Shown one piece after another: positions 11,201 to 22,419 of a stretch of DNA of 64,000 nucleotides. The notes under the pieces are model-generated. The model was not told where the DNA came from, did no database searches, and worked only from the letters and a program-made list of their open reading frames with translations. Origin of the DNA: Tetraselmis striata (Eukaryota > Chlorophyta > Chlorodendrophyceae > Chlorodendrales > Chlorodendraceae). Where the stretch lies: the NCBI GenBank assembly GCA_006384855.1, contig VCJN01000900.1, positions 1 to 64,000 of the forward strand. The letters run 5' to 3'. The translations under genes and the position numbers were made by a program. Every line of letters begins with the position of its first letter. Position 1 is the stretch's first letter.

Positions 11201-12155
11201 CCTCATGAGACTGGCGTAGAACAGCGATGTCCTTGAGCTGGTGGAAGCCAGCGTCGAGGGATTGCTTGAGCGCCGGAATAGAGCGCCACACAGAGGTCAT
11301 GACGTCGAACGCTTTCTGGTTGACCTTGTCCCACGTGAGGTCTGGTAGATGCGCCTTGAGCTCGCGAAGAGTCATCGCCAAGCTGGCAGGGGTCTCGCGG
11401 AAGCCCTCACGGGTGTAGGCGTCGTACCTAGTGCGCATCTTCGGCGCCTCATTGAACTTGGTCTCAAAGAGCTCCACGTAGCGTCGATAGCGGAACTCGT
11501 GAAAGGCGTCCGCATCCTCGCGCGATGGCACTCTAATGCGTCCGGATGCAGGGTCGAAGCGGAGAGTTTGTTGTTGATAGCGTAGAGTGTCCTTCTGCCA
11601 TTGATCGATGATGGGCCTGGTGACAGCGTTGATCTCGACGTACTCTTGAAGAAGCTGAAGGGAGTCTGCTGGGCTGAACACCCACTCCGGTCCGGTGCTC
11701 TCGCCCTCCGATGGACCAGCTCCGTCAGCCCTCGGGGCTGATCTTGGTGGCGCCTTGTTAAGCGCGTATGGCACCAACACGTTGGCGTTGAATGAACTGA
11801 ACCACTCCGTCCATATTGAGGTACCGCCGTCGAAGCGCTCATGGCGTGGTGTTGTCTCCTTGCGTAGACCACCGGCGATTGTCCGCGCGTCTTCTCGCTC
11901 CTCGTAGATGCGCTCCTCCGCTGCACTCAGGTCACCCATGATCTGATTGGGCGTGTAGTGCTGACTTCCAGGTGGTCGTCGTCTTGATGGTGTTCCAGAT
12001 CCTACGGCGCTGGGGTCTCCACCGCGCTGCGCCATGGCGTCACGGAGCGCTTGACGCAAGACGCGCTCCGGCTCCAATAAGGGTGCTGCCACAGGTGCTC
12101 CGGTACTCCTCGTGAAGCGTCGTCTGAGTTGGCGCGGGCTCTCTCCCTCTGACAT
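5269..12155 (-). mobile_element. Ty3/Gypsy retrotransposon carrying a DNA methyltransferase, interrupted by CACTA copy 1
   Basis: One uninterrupted reading frame covers gag, protease, methyltransferase, reverse transcriptase and the start of RNase H. It then stops being Gypsy at the CACTA terminus. The rest (RNase H end, integrase, 3' LTR) should lie on the far side of the CACTA element, outside the window. The 5' LTR should lie somewhere in 12.2-13.3 kb but cannot be delimited without its partner. The absence of stops over about 2295 codons suggests a young insertion, with the CACTA insertion younger still. Confidence 0.85.
5269..12155 (-). CDS. Gag-Pol polyprotein with embedded cytosine-5 DNA methyltransferase (truncated by insertion)
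   Basis: About 2295 residues of Gypsy frame remain. Order: Gag (about 1-470); one zinc-knuckle-like motif CWNAGCDGAHNFTEC from C476 (spacing C-x4-C-x3-H-x4-C, unlike the usual C-x2-C-x4-H-x4-C); a retropepsin-type DTG at D908; an acidic linker with two near-identical EDSSDDDD units; a C5-methyltransferase-like domain (about 1300-1660); a hydrophobic stretch (about 1805-1832); reverse transcriptase with FADD (F2127-D2130) and MPFG; then the RNase H start (HTDWS...GIGACLSQ) cut at the CACTA terminus. Methyltransferase motifs: SAM-binding-like LFLFAGM (F1313), catalytic PPCQDVS (C1407), YVIENV (E1462), SALWWTN (about 1505) and IGNVCAP (I1644). The RT placement is typical of Ty3/Gypsy; the methyltransferase is not. 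Start chosen at the first ATG of the frame. Confidence 0.85.
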
Positions 12156-12521
12156 GCGCCTTGCTCAGTGACCGCTCCCCCCCAATTGCCGCGCAGAAGT
12201 CTGGACTGAACAGGTTGATGAAGCGGTTGCCGACAAACGCGCTCCAGGCTGAGGTAACCACCACACGCGGCTCCTCTCAGCTCGTTGCACGCGTTGTAGG
12301 TGTAGGCGATGCCTCCTACGCGCGCCTTGCACAGTGCCTTGCCAACAATAGCGCAGAAGATCGGCGCCGATGAACGTTGCACTGTGATGACTTGCTCCCT
12401 CCACTTGTGAAGACGTGGCTGACTGCATGAGGTGAGGGCGTCCCCTGAACAACCTCGAGGTCATCGTCTAAGTGGGGGTATTTGGATGTGGGCGTTCAGG
12501 ACTAAGACCACTTAGGAACAG

Positions 12522-13239
12522 CCACTCTTTGGCTTTCCAAACGATCGCCTAACAGACTCTTAGGCATGTGGTCTTATGTACGTGTCCTGGCCTCTAAGTC
12601 TCTGTCTAAGACTTGCTGACTCTTGGCCTCGGTTCCTATGACTCCAGTAGAAGTACGTCTCACAGTGCTATCGGCCCTATTGGCCGGCACTACACACGCG
12701 TGCGAGTTGCTTGGTTACTCGGCGTGACAGAGGTGTGTGTGTGTGTGGTCGATCGACGCGAAATACGTCAAGCACTCCTCACCCTGTGCCGCACGACATG
12801 CCTCTCGCGAATGGACTACGAGTGCCCGCACGCGCGCATATGCGTACGCGTACGGTATCACGACACGACTCGACGACGACGACGCGCAGTACCGACTGCT
12901 CGCATATGGCAACAAGCAAGCCAGTGCTGATCAGGCACGTTCGGTACGCTAATCGGTCGGTCGGTCGGTCGACAAGTCCAGGCAGTCGGTACGACGGGTT
13001 CACAGGAGGTAAAAGCAAGACGGGCGTCACGACGCAAACAACACAGGTGTAACCGCGACTCACCACCGTTGCTTGCTGCGCGATATCACTCGCAGCTCGA
13101 CAGCAGGTTGTACTGCCCTTGATGGACAGCAATAGACGAGGCACGTGCATGTGTGGTGTGCACAGAGTCGAGGTTTTTGTGGTGTAGTAGCGTGGTTACA
13201 AGATGGGTGGGATGAGACGTTTGGAAAGCCAAAGAGTGG
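12522..13239. repeat. 22-bp perfect inverted repeat enclosing about 0.7 kb
   Basis: CCACTCTTTGGCTTTCCAAA(CG) at 12522-12543 is the exact reverse complement of 13218-13239. The enclosed sequence has no ORF of note. This could be part of the Gypsy LTR, or a small non-autonomous element. No target duplication was recognised around it. Confidence 0.5.
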
Positions 13240-15144
13240 GCGGGCAGCGCGCCGACAGGATGCTAAAGCATCCCGCGGGCGCGCGAGCCGACTAAGCCCC
13301 TAGGCCTTCCCACGCGCTATTGGTCTGCACGGGCGCCGTGGTTGGCGGCAGTTAGCCGTTGGTACGGGCCCTAGGTCTGTCGGTGGTTCTAGGTGTGAGA
13401 GCTGAGCGACAGACAGTTGGTCGTTGCGCCATGGGTGACTGCTCGCTTGGACATCAGGCATACACATACAACGCAGTACTGCAAGTACTAAAATTGATAC
13501 CCGTATGACAGGCGACGAGTATTCGCCGGTATGCCAAGTAAGCAAGTCCCCGTACGCGCGCATGCGTACGCTGAAACGTTGTACGCTGTGACATACGTCA
13601 TTTATCTCGGCAGCTACCTGTGCACCATATGATATTCTACCGGACGAATTCAGTCGCTAGTAAATTGAATTTATTAAATTATAAATAATAATTGATACCG
13701 CCGCCAGTCATAAGATAGCATAATCGCTTGTAGTAATTGAGAAGTATACTGCTAGCAGACATCCACACATCATATCAATAAATTAATCACGGACGATGGG
13801 CCGTGGGATTCTCTTTGACAGGGGGGGAATTCCGTATATACGATGCCTGCCTTTGCCTTTTATTTTGGTGATTTCCGATATCGCCTTCTGCTGCTAGCTC
13901 ATGTAATTAATATTTACGATGGGGCCCATATATCTACAGGACATCATCAAACATTCATTCTCTTGACGCTCTCCGCCCTCACCATACCAGTAAGGCCAGT
14001 CAGAATTGTTAATGTGTTTTAGGTACCCCCCCCCTCTAATCTGACCCGCCCCTCCATAAGTGTTGAAGCTGGCTGATGTAATGTGTTAAGTACTATCAAC
14101 ATTAGTGTCCAAAACTGTCCATTGGAAAGGTGCTGCAATTGTCCATATATTGTGTAGGGGGCAACTGCCACACACGTAGGTGTGCATATCAATGCACGAG
14201 GGCAGCATTGAGATAACAAAGCACACGATTATACAGCATTAGTGGTATATGGCTCCTCCTCCCCTTCTGGCGTGTGCCCACCAGGCTAACTCGAAGTGAG
14301 ACCGAGTGGGCACCTCTTCCATCGAATCCCACACGTTAGGTTGTCTTGGAGCATGCGGCTGCCACCGGACTCGCCGGACACATGCCGCCTCTTATTGCCC
14401 GAGGATGGCGAGCTGAACAGCTCATATTACTCCACGACGACCACTACAATGTGTTCAACGAGCTCAAAGGATAGGCTAGGGTACAGGTCGTTCACTGCAT
14501 ACTCTATAGCTTGCTGCGCACGGTACGGGCATCTAGCCAATCCTGCTCTAGGGGGTAGATCACGGGCTTATCGGAAAACCCGAAAACTCCCTGCCGTCCC
14601 ACTTCACCTCCCCCTTCACGGTGTGCCTGGTGGATACCGACATGGTGTCAGCTACCCAAGCCGAAGGCTGGCGACGTGAGGTAGGAGTGGTTGTGGTTGT
14701 GATAGGTATTTGCGCTCGGGGCAACAGCAGCATGCCGGCCTAGCGCGGCGGCGGCAGTGCTGGCGAGGGTTGTGTGTTGCGTACGGTACGGCAGTTAGTT
14801 GGAGCCGGTAAGGGAAGCGGAAAGTACTAGCTACCAAACTTTGCCCAGCTACAAAATCCCCCGCCCCCCCCCCCCCCCCCCCCCGCCCCCCCCCCCCCCC
14901 CCCCTCTGTTTTGAGCGACATGTGGCACCTAAAACACACTAGCTAACAATTCTTACTGGCCTAACCAAAAATATAGCTGAACATCATCTAACATACGGGT
15001 CACGATCAGGCGCGGGTTGCGTATCTTCTTTTTGGCTTTTAAATTTAATAATAGCCCCATTTTAAGCGCGTCGGTTTGTGGCCGACGGTTCGTGGCGGAA
15101 GCTTCTGATCTTATTTGCGTATATATTACTGTATTTACGTCTTA

Positions 15145-15517
15145 GGCAGGTATGTGCCTTTGTACTTACCTGCTTACTTCACTCGCCTAATGTCCGAACG
15201 GTATAACGTGAACTATACGTTCGTCCGCCACATCCGCGAAAGATGCCTTTGTGGTTAGCCGAGTACCTCGTTATGTCGGGCGCATCGGATGCGGTTGGCT
15301 CAGCAGTGTTCGATTCCCGGCGGCGGTGATGGTTATAAACCTCACTGCTATCTCCGCCCCGGGATTCGGATATCTGTGTCCATGCCGGGTGCGGGGTTAG
15401 CGGTGCGGGGGCTTGGCAGGTAAGTGCCTTGTACTTAACTGCTTACTTCACTCGCCTAATGTCCGAACGATATAACGTGAACTATCACGTTCGTTCGCCA
15501 CATCCGCGAAAGATGCC
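15145..15517. repeat. Tandem direct repeat, 103-bp block with 270-bp period
   Basis: 15145-15247 and 15415-15517 are near-identical (both contain CCTAATGTCCGAACG and CACATCCGCGAAAGATGCC), and a third copy seems to begin after 15517. The spacer carries GTTCGATTCCC, a good match to the tRNA B box, after GGTTGGCTCAGC. The two are too close together for a tRNA, but a tRNA-derived repeat is possible. Confidence 0.6.
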
Positions 15518-16251
15518 CATATATTTACGTCTTGGCAGCTATCAGCCAGCCTCCTGCCAAATACCTCCGTACGATACTGAAACCCTTACAGCGACTGCGA
15601 AGAGTGAAGACACATGGCGATAGCGACGCGGCTACCATATTTTCAGTCATCAGTCATATAGTCGCTACGGCGGTACGGTGCCTTTACTGAGAAAACACGC
15701 AAAAAATTATGGATTTTGGTCGCCTATCCCCTCCTCTCCGGCAAAGTCGCCACGCGAATCGGTACGACTCGCCGTAACTCGTGTTGCCTATCTATCTAAC
15801 TGGCTGTCCTCGAAGCGACGACCGATACCGCAAACGCTATTGCGCCACCCCCCATTTGCATAGTACCTGTACCAGTTTAAAGCCTTATGTTGCAGATGAC
15901 GCAAACCTTATGCGACCGGGGATTCGTGCAAATCCTGACCCAAAGCACTCACTCCCGCCCCCAACTACCCGTAGAAAGCTGCACAATTGACCCCTGTCGG
16001 CGCGCCATGAACCTTTACCAGTGCCGACGGACTTTCATGACACTGATAATAATATGCTTCTTCCGGCGTCCCTGATGTGCATTTCTCGGTTGCATCACAT
16101 GTTTATAGTCATATATTTGTTTGGTTTGAGGAGGGCAAAGGGTGAGCGCTTTCTTGTAAATGCTTTTGCGACAGTGCGTTGGCACCCGTAACACAGAGGC
16201 AACCATTAGCAGTGCTGCACATCACGGCTCGCATTCAACGGTTCACGCTCA

Positions 16252-16256
16252 TTTAC
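16252..16256 (-). promoter_or_regulatory. TGTAA poly(A) signal of the PNUTS-like gene
   Basis: TGTAA on the minus strand about 225 bp after the stop codon at 16479, a normal 3' UTR length for an algal gene. Confidence 0.5.
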
Positions 16257-16478
16257 AGATTGAATCTAACGCTGCCGCCCCTGGTGTGGGGCTCTATTTC
16301 CTAAGTGCAGCTGACTAGCTTGAGCGTGCGGCGTGAGATCCATGCCCGTTGACGCTGCTTGATGTGAGCCCAATAGAGGCGGCAGTGGTGGTAATACTGC
16401 TGCTTCGGCGGCAGCCGGCGGTGCTCCTTGGGCTGGGCGGGGCAGCTTGCCCCCGGTAGCAGGGCCACCAGTGCGTGG

Positions 16479-19400
16479 TCAGTCGAGCCGCCGGCGAGTG
16501 GCGGGGTGGTACTGGTCGTACTGCACCTCTCGCGGCGGCGGGCGCTTGGAGATGGCGGAGATGTGCGAGACCAGCTCGTCCTGCTTCATGCGCACCTCCA
16601 CATGCGCGAACTTGCAGGCGGCCCCGTTGCGGCAGCCCTTGGGCGTGTTGAAGAAGAGGCATGCCTTGCCGCTGGGGGGCGGGCCGACCGGGCCGGAGGG
16701 CGGCGGCGGCCCGCCCGGCCCCCGCGGCCCGGAGGGGCGCTCCGCCTCCACCTGCCTCCAGCCAATGCTGGCCCCAAGCCGCCCGACCTCGCGCTCCCGC
16801 TCCTCCCGCCAGGCTGCGAGGTCGCGGTCCCCGCCGCCGCGCCGGTCGACGCCAGGACCAGGCCGGCGGTCCCAGCCACCGGGCCCAGGGCCGGGGGCAG
16901 GGCGGCCGCGGCCCTCGCGCTCGCGCTCCTCCCGCCAGGCCGCCAGGTCCCCGCTGCCTCGGCGCTCGCCGCCCGGGCGGTCCCACCCGCTCGCGCGCGG
17001 CGCGTCCCAGCCGCTGTCGCGGCGCTCGTGCCGCCGGCCTCCCCCGCGGGGGGGCGGGGAGCCACCGTGCGCCCGGTCGCCCAGCGCGCGCCAGGAGGTA
17101 TCCCCCCCCGGAGGCGGCTGCTGCGCCATTGCGGGCGGAGGCCCCAGGGTTGTGCCCCAGCCGTCGTTGGCAAACCCCGGAGGCGGCGCCTGGCCCTGGT
17201 CCGGAGGCGGAGCGTGCGGAGGCGCGTGGGGCCGCTCCCAGCCTGGCTGAGCCGGAGGGGCCTGGCTGGCCGCAGGCGTGGGCGCCGGCGCGCCGCTGGT
17301 CATGGCCTGCAGCTGCGACAGGAGTGCGGGGTCCATCTGGGACACGAGCTCCAGCACCGAGGACGTGCCGGTGCCGGCAGGGGCGCCGGCCGGCAGCGCC
17401 TGCAAGGCCTGCGGGGCGGCCGCCTGCGCGGGCGCCGCGGGCTCCTCGACCGCCCAGGGGATGCTCGGCACGGGCTGCTGCAGCGCCTCGCGCTCCTGCT
17501 TGGACAGCAGCATCGGCTCCTTGGGGCTGTGCTCCTGGGACAGGCCGCCCGAGTAGAGCGACGGCACCAGGCCCGCCTCGCGCCGCAGCTGCTGCGGCGC
17601 CTCCAGGCTGTCCTCCCCGCGCCCCGTCGCGGTGTGCTCCGGCCCCAGCAGCAGCGCGGGCGGCGGCTCCCACGCCACGCCTGGCGCTAGCAGCTGCGCC
17701 TCCTCCTGCCCTTCCTCCGGGTGAGAGCGCACGTGCTCGTTGGCCTCCGCCTCCGCCATGTGCTCCCGCCTCGACGCCGACTCAAAGCCTGTAGCAGCGA
17801 GGAGAAAGGCCCCGGGGAGGGGGGGGGGCGTCAGACAGCGCATCCTCCCAATGCTAGCAGTTCTCCACAGGACGGGACACGCCTTCAGAGCCGGGGTAAA
17901 CTCGGGCCACATGACACACCATGTTCGGGGCTGGTAATAAGATGTCGTATGTTAATATTCATGTGGTGGGTGGGAAAATAAGTCAACAGCAGGATGATGG
18001 GGTGGAGTCTTTCAATAATGCCGTAGAAGTGGGGTGGTGGAATGCAGCTCGCGCCCTCCTCCCGCAGGTTTCCTTCTCGCAGGCGTGGGCATAGGTGAAG
18101 AACGGAGAAGCTGAAAGATAGTAATCTTGTTGGTGAGAGGGGGGGGGGGGGGGGGGGGGGCGGGGGGGGCACCTGCGCGTGGCGAGTCCGGGTCAAGCAC
18201 CTCCTCGTCATCGCCTCCCATGTCGTCCTTCGCCGCCGCCTGCGGCGGCATCTCCTTCCGGAATAGGCGCACCTCAAACTCGCGGACAGCCCGGAACGAG
18301 ACCGTCTTGGCCTTGGCCTTCTTGGGGGCGGCGGGGTCCGGCTCAGAGTCCGGGATTTTCGCAGCGGCCTCGGCAGCGCGCTGCGCGGCTGTTCGCTGCG
18401 TCGGGTTGAGCGTGACCTTGATGGTGACCGGCAGCCGGGCCATCTGCTTGGGCGGAGCTGCCAGGTTGGTGACCTTTGGCCCGGCGACATCGACCTTGGT
18501 CTCTGTGGGCGCGGTCGGCCCTGCAACTTGACTCTCCTCAGGTGCGACCTCCCCTGCCGGGTCCTTCTCATCGGGGCTATCTGCGCTGCCTTCTGGCTGT
18601 GCACTGCTGAAGGGGGTGCTGGCGTCCTCGCCGCCCGCCTTGGGGCTCTCGCCGGCCTTGGGACTCAGCAGGCCGTCGCCCTTGTCCCCGTCACCCGGGA
18701 CCTCCAGCTTCTGCACCCTGCGCCGCACCACGGCAGGGACGGCAGCCTTGGGCCGCGGCGCAGCCTTGCGCGACGCAAACAGCGAGTCGTCGTCCGCAGC
18801 CTTCAGGGCGAGCCGGGGCGCGCCGCCCCCCCTGCCCTGCCCTGCCAGCTTGTCGGACTTCTCCTTCTTGGCAGCAGAGGCTGCCGCCCCCTCCCCATCC
18901 CTCCACAGGATGCGGTGATCATATCAACAGAATCAGCAGCGATAGCAGAGCGTCCTGCCAGGCAGGATCGGTCACAAATAACACTGCAACCCACTCCCGA
19001 AGAAATGAAAAATCCCGTACCCAGGACAGCCCGCGCACCTTTCACGTTTCTGCCCAGCCTTCTGACTATCTGCGGCAGGCTTGATGAACATGCCCTTCCA
19101 CTTGTTGACCAGCGCCTTGGCAGCGCTCTTGACGCCGTCTGGAAACGTCGTCTTGATCAGGCTCTTGACAGTCTTGCCGAGCTGCGACTTGGACAGCGAC
19201 TCGATGGTGACGGGCAGCTTGTCCAAGGCGGTGATGATGTTCTTGGCAAAGGATGTCAGGTCGTTCCGCTCGTTCACGGGCAGGGCGGTGCCCGTGTCCC
19301 GCGCCTGCAGCAACCAGGTGTTGAGGGTGACCAGGCCGTCATTGTCCACAAACTGCTTGTGGCAGGCCGTGTTGGTGGTCAGGTTCATGATGGCTAGCAG

Positions 19401-22400
19401 CAGGTAGCGCTTGTGGAGCTCATCCTCCTTGGCCAGCAGCTGCTGAAAAGCTGCAAACTTGCTGATGTCCTCCACGCCGCCCATCGGGCTGAGCAGCGGC
19501 TGGAGCAGCTTGCCCAGGTCAGCCTGCTCGCGGGCCTGCGACTGCAGGGCGACTTTCTGGTACCGCCTCTTCACGTTTGCAGAGGGGCGTGCCTTTGGCG
19601 TCTCCTCCGCAGCTTCCGGCTGTGCAGCAGCCGGGCTGGCTCCCGCTGCTGCGCTCATGGATGGACCCACGACAGCAGCCTCTGCGCTAGTTGCAGAAGG
19701 AGCCAGGGGGGCGGCGGCCGCTGGCTGTGGGACGGACTCTGGAGACGTGGAAGGGGCCGCTGGTGCGTTGGCAGCCGCGGGGACAGGCAATTGTGGCGCG
19801 TCAGGAAAGGCGATGGCGGCTTCCTTTGCAGCTGCAGCCTCGGCCTCCTCCTTTGCCTTCTCCGTTAGGCAGCGCTTCTTCAGGTGCTTGTTCACACATG
19901 TGTGGCAGTGTCCGCATTTATTGGCCTTCTTTCGCGGCCGCTTCTTGCCGCTTGGGCTGAGTGGCTCGGGGGAGGCCCCTGGCTGACGGGTGCCAGGAGA
20001 CAACGGACTGGCTGCATCCGTGGCGGCACCGCTCGCATCCGCAGTTGCCGCAGACGAGTGCATTGCTGCACCAGCAGCGGTCCCTGTGGCGCCCGTGCCA
20101 TCAGCTGCTGAATCTGCGGGGTCAGCTGGAGTGCCTACAGCGTCAGCGGGGGTGGTACTGCCACCTGCTGGGGCGCCCTCAACATCAGCCACTACTGGAG
20201 GGCTGTCAGATGCATCATCAGCTGCACCGCTGACATCATCTGGGCCGCCTGCAGTGTCCGCTGGGGTGGGAGTGGCGTCGGTTGGGGCGTCTTGTGTGTC
20301 AGTTGGAGCTGGAATGCTGTCCGATGGAGCAGCTGCGGCGGCGGTTGAAGCGCACATGGTGTCAGCTGGGATGGCAGCGCTGCCGGCTGGCGCGCTCGCG
20401 CTATCAGCTCCTGTAGGACTGCCGTCACTCGGGACAGCGGTGGCATTGTTTGATGCGCCTGCAGTGCTAACAGGGACGGCCGCTGGGTCGGCTGGGGTAT
20501 CAGTGACGGAAGTTGATGCAGTGGGGGGTTCAGCCGTCGCTGCGGGGCTGTCAGCGGCCGCGGCGGCATCTGTTGCTGCGACAGCAGTGTCGCCTGCGTT
20601 GACAGCGCCGTCAGGTAGTTCGCTCAGGGAGGCAGATGCCGTTGGATTGCTGTCACTCGGGGAAGCGGCAACATCGCTTGGTGCGCCCGCGGTGTCATCA
20701 GGCGCTTCCGCTGTGTCAGCTGGTTTTTGAGTGGCGGAAGCTGCCGCGCCTGCGGTTTCAACCGGTGCTGGACCACTGTCGCTGGCGGTGGCAGCGGTGG
20801 CATTGGTTGGGGCACCCGTGGTTTCCGCTGGGTTGGCAGTGCTAAAGCCTGGGGCACCTGGGGTGTCGGCTGGTGCTGCGTTTTTGCCACCAGTCGGGCC
20901 AATAGTGGCAGTAGTGACATCTGTAGATGCGACCGCAGTGTCGCCTGCGTTGACAGTGCCGTCAGGTAGTTCGCTCAGAGAGGCAGATGCTGTAGGGCTG
21001 CCGCCACTCGGGGCAGCGGTGGCATCTGTTGGGGCACCCGTGGTTTCCGCTGGGGTAGCAGTGCTGAAGTCTGGGGCACCTGGGGTGTCGGCTGGTGCTG
21101 CATTGCCACCAGTTGGGCCAATAGTGGCAGTGGTGACATCTGTTGATGCGACCGCAGTGTCGCCTGCGTTGACAGTGCTGTCAGGGAGTTCGCTCAGGGA
21201 GGCAGATGCTGTTGGATTGCTGTCACTCGGGGCAGCGGCGGCATCACTTGATGCGCCCGCGGTGTCACCAGGGGCTTCCGCTGTGTCGGCTGGTTTTTGA
21301 GTGACGGAAGCTGCCACGCCCGCGGTTTCAGCTAGTGCTGGACCGCTGTCGGTTGCGGCAACAGTGGCGGCGGTGGCATCTGTTGGGGCACCCGTGGTTT
21401 CCGCTGGGGTGGCAGTGCTGAGCTCTGGGGCACCTGGTGTGTCAGCTGGTGCTTCATTGCTGTCAGTTGGGACAACAGTGGCAGTGGTGACATTCGTTGA
21501 TGCGCCTACGGTGTTAGCTGCCGTGGCAGTGCAGCCGCCTAATGCGCCCGGGATGCCAGCTGATGCTGGAATGTCGTCTGCCGCAGCGGCTGCAGCATCC
21601 GCTGCTCCGCATGACCCATTAGCTTGACCGCCTGCTGTGACCCCTGGCGCAGCAGTGTCGCTGGCTGGGGGACCAACAGCATCGACAGGGACGGCGATGG
21701 TGGCAGCTACGGCGGCTGCTAAGCCTACGGCATCTTCCAGTCCTTCGCTGATGTTGCATTCGCTGCTGCCTGGCATCTCAGCCACTGCCGTCGGTATTTC
21801 TGGCCCTGGCTCGGAGTTGCCTGTGTTGTTGAATGAGGCAGTCACGCTCGGGGCTTCGATGTCGTAAATGGGTACCTCCTGTTCCGGATGCGGGCACTCT
21901 ACCTCGGGCTGTGCCTCCTGCCCATCCCTGCCTGCATTCTCTTGCGCTGCGCCACTACCAGGTGCACATGTACCAGGCTTATTGTCCTCGATGGCCTCGC
22001 CACACAGCTGTTGCCCAGGCGCGAAGTGCCCACCCTGTTCAGGAGATGGCTCCCTAGCGTCTACCATGGCACACGTTTTGCCTGCAGCAAGGCAGACACA
22101 GCAAGGAATCAGGCCGAAACTTCCACACACGCTGTGATTATCAAGATGAGGGTGATGCGATGGGCCCTCTACGTCAATTGGCTCTCATGGACTTCTGCTG
22201 TGGTGGGGGGTGACTAGCGCTCATGAGCTATGCTGCGATAAACTAGGTGGGTCGAGGGCAGGGACGCTTACTCGCAGGGGCAGTCTCGGATGGAGCCGCG
22301 TCAGGGAGGGCTGCGTCGTCATCAACGTATGCTATTTCCTCGTCGCAGAGCATGGCATCAACCACGGGGTCCGTCAGGGTCTCGGCTTGGACAGCGACGG

Positions 22401-22419
22401 CGGTGCCGGCGTCGCCCAT
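16479..22419 (-). CDS. PNUTS/PPP1R10-like nuclear scaffold protein
   Basis: Four exons fit: 22419-22272, 22081-19039, 18900-18173 and 17788-16479, with GT/AG borders and matching phases (1, 2, 1), giving 1742 residues. An upstream in-frame ATG at 22560 would add 47. Residues about 60-760 are a low-complexity Ala/Thr/Pro/Ser repeat region. A short Cys cluster (CGHCHTC...RC from C772) resembles half of a CXXC zinc finger. A TFIIS N-terminal (LW) domain follows at about 904-1050. KTVSF at 1262 fits the RVxF motif that docks protein phosphatase 1. The C-terminus has RE-rich repeats (LAAWREERERE twice) and one CCCH finger (C1683-x8-C1692-x5-C1698-x3-H1702). An LW domain, an RVxF motif and a C-terminal CCCH finger in that order are the plan of PNUTS, which brings PP1 to transcription termination and chromatin. 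Human PNUTS is about half this length; the excess is mostly the repeat region. The name is inferred from architecture. An LW-domain elongation factor is the alternative. Confidence 0.75.

Larger units (their letters stand above)
12156..16240. other. Non-coding stretch upstream of the Gypsy element
   Basis: No convincing gene. The first ~1.1 kb probably holds the Gypsy leader and 5' LTR (repeated CTTAG/CTAAG motifs at 12465-12620, a TGTGTG run at 12733). From 13.6 kb the base composition becomes AT-richer. A C tract of about 42 bp, broken by one G, lies at 14863-14904. A 270-bp tandem unit lies at 15145-15517. Short ORFs here have no family features. Confidence 0.5.

Noticed and set aside
15285..15335. 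tRNA gene
   Set aside because: A B-box match is present, but the A-box-like GGCTCAGC is only about 10 bp away and no cloverleaf can form.
16428..17794. Plus-strand ORFs of 377-420 codons
   Set aside because: Shadows of PNUTS-like exon 4. The minus frame has the CCCH finger, splice junctions and poly(A) signal.
19990..21627. Plus-strand Ala/Val/Gly/Ser-rich ORFs
   Set aside because: Complement of the repeat-rich exon 2 of the PNUTS-like gene.
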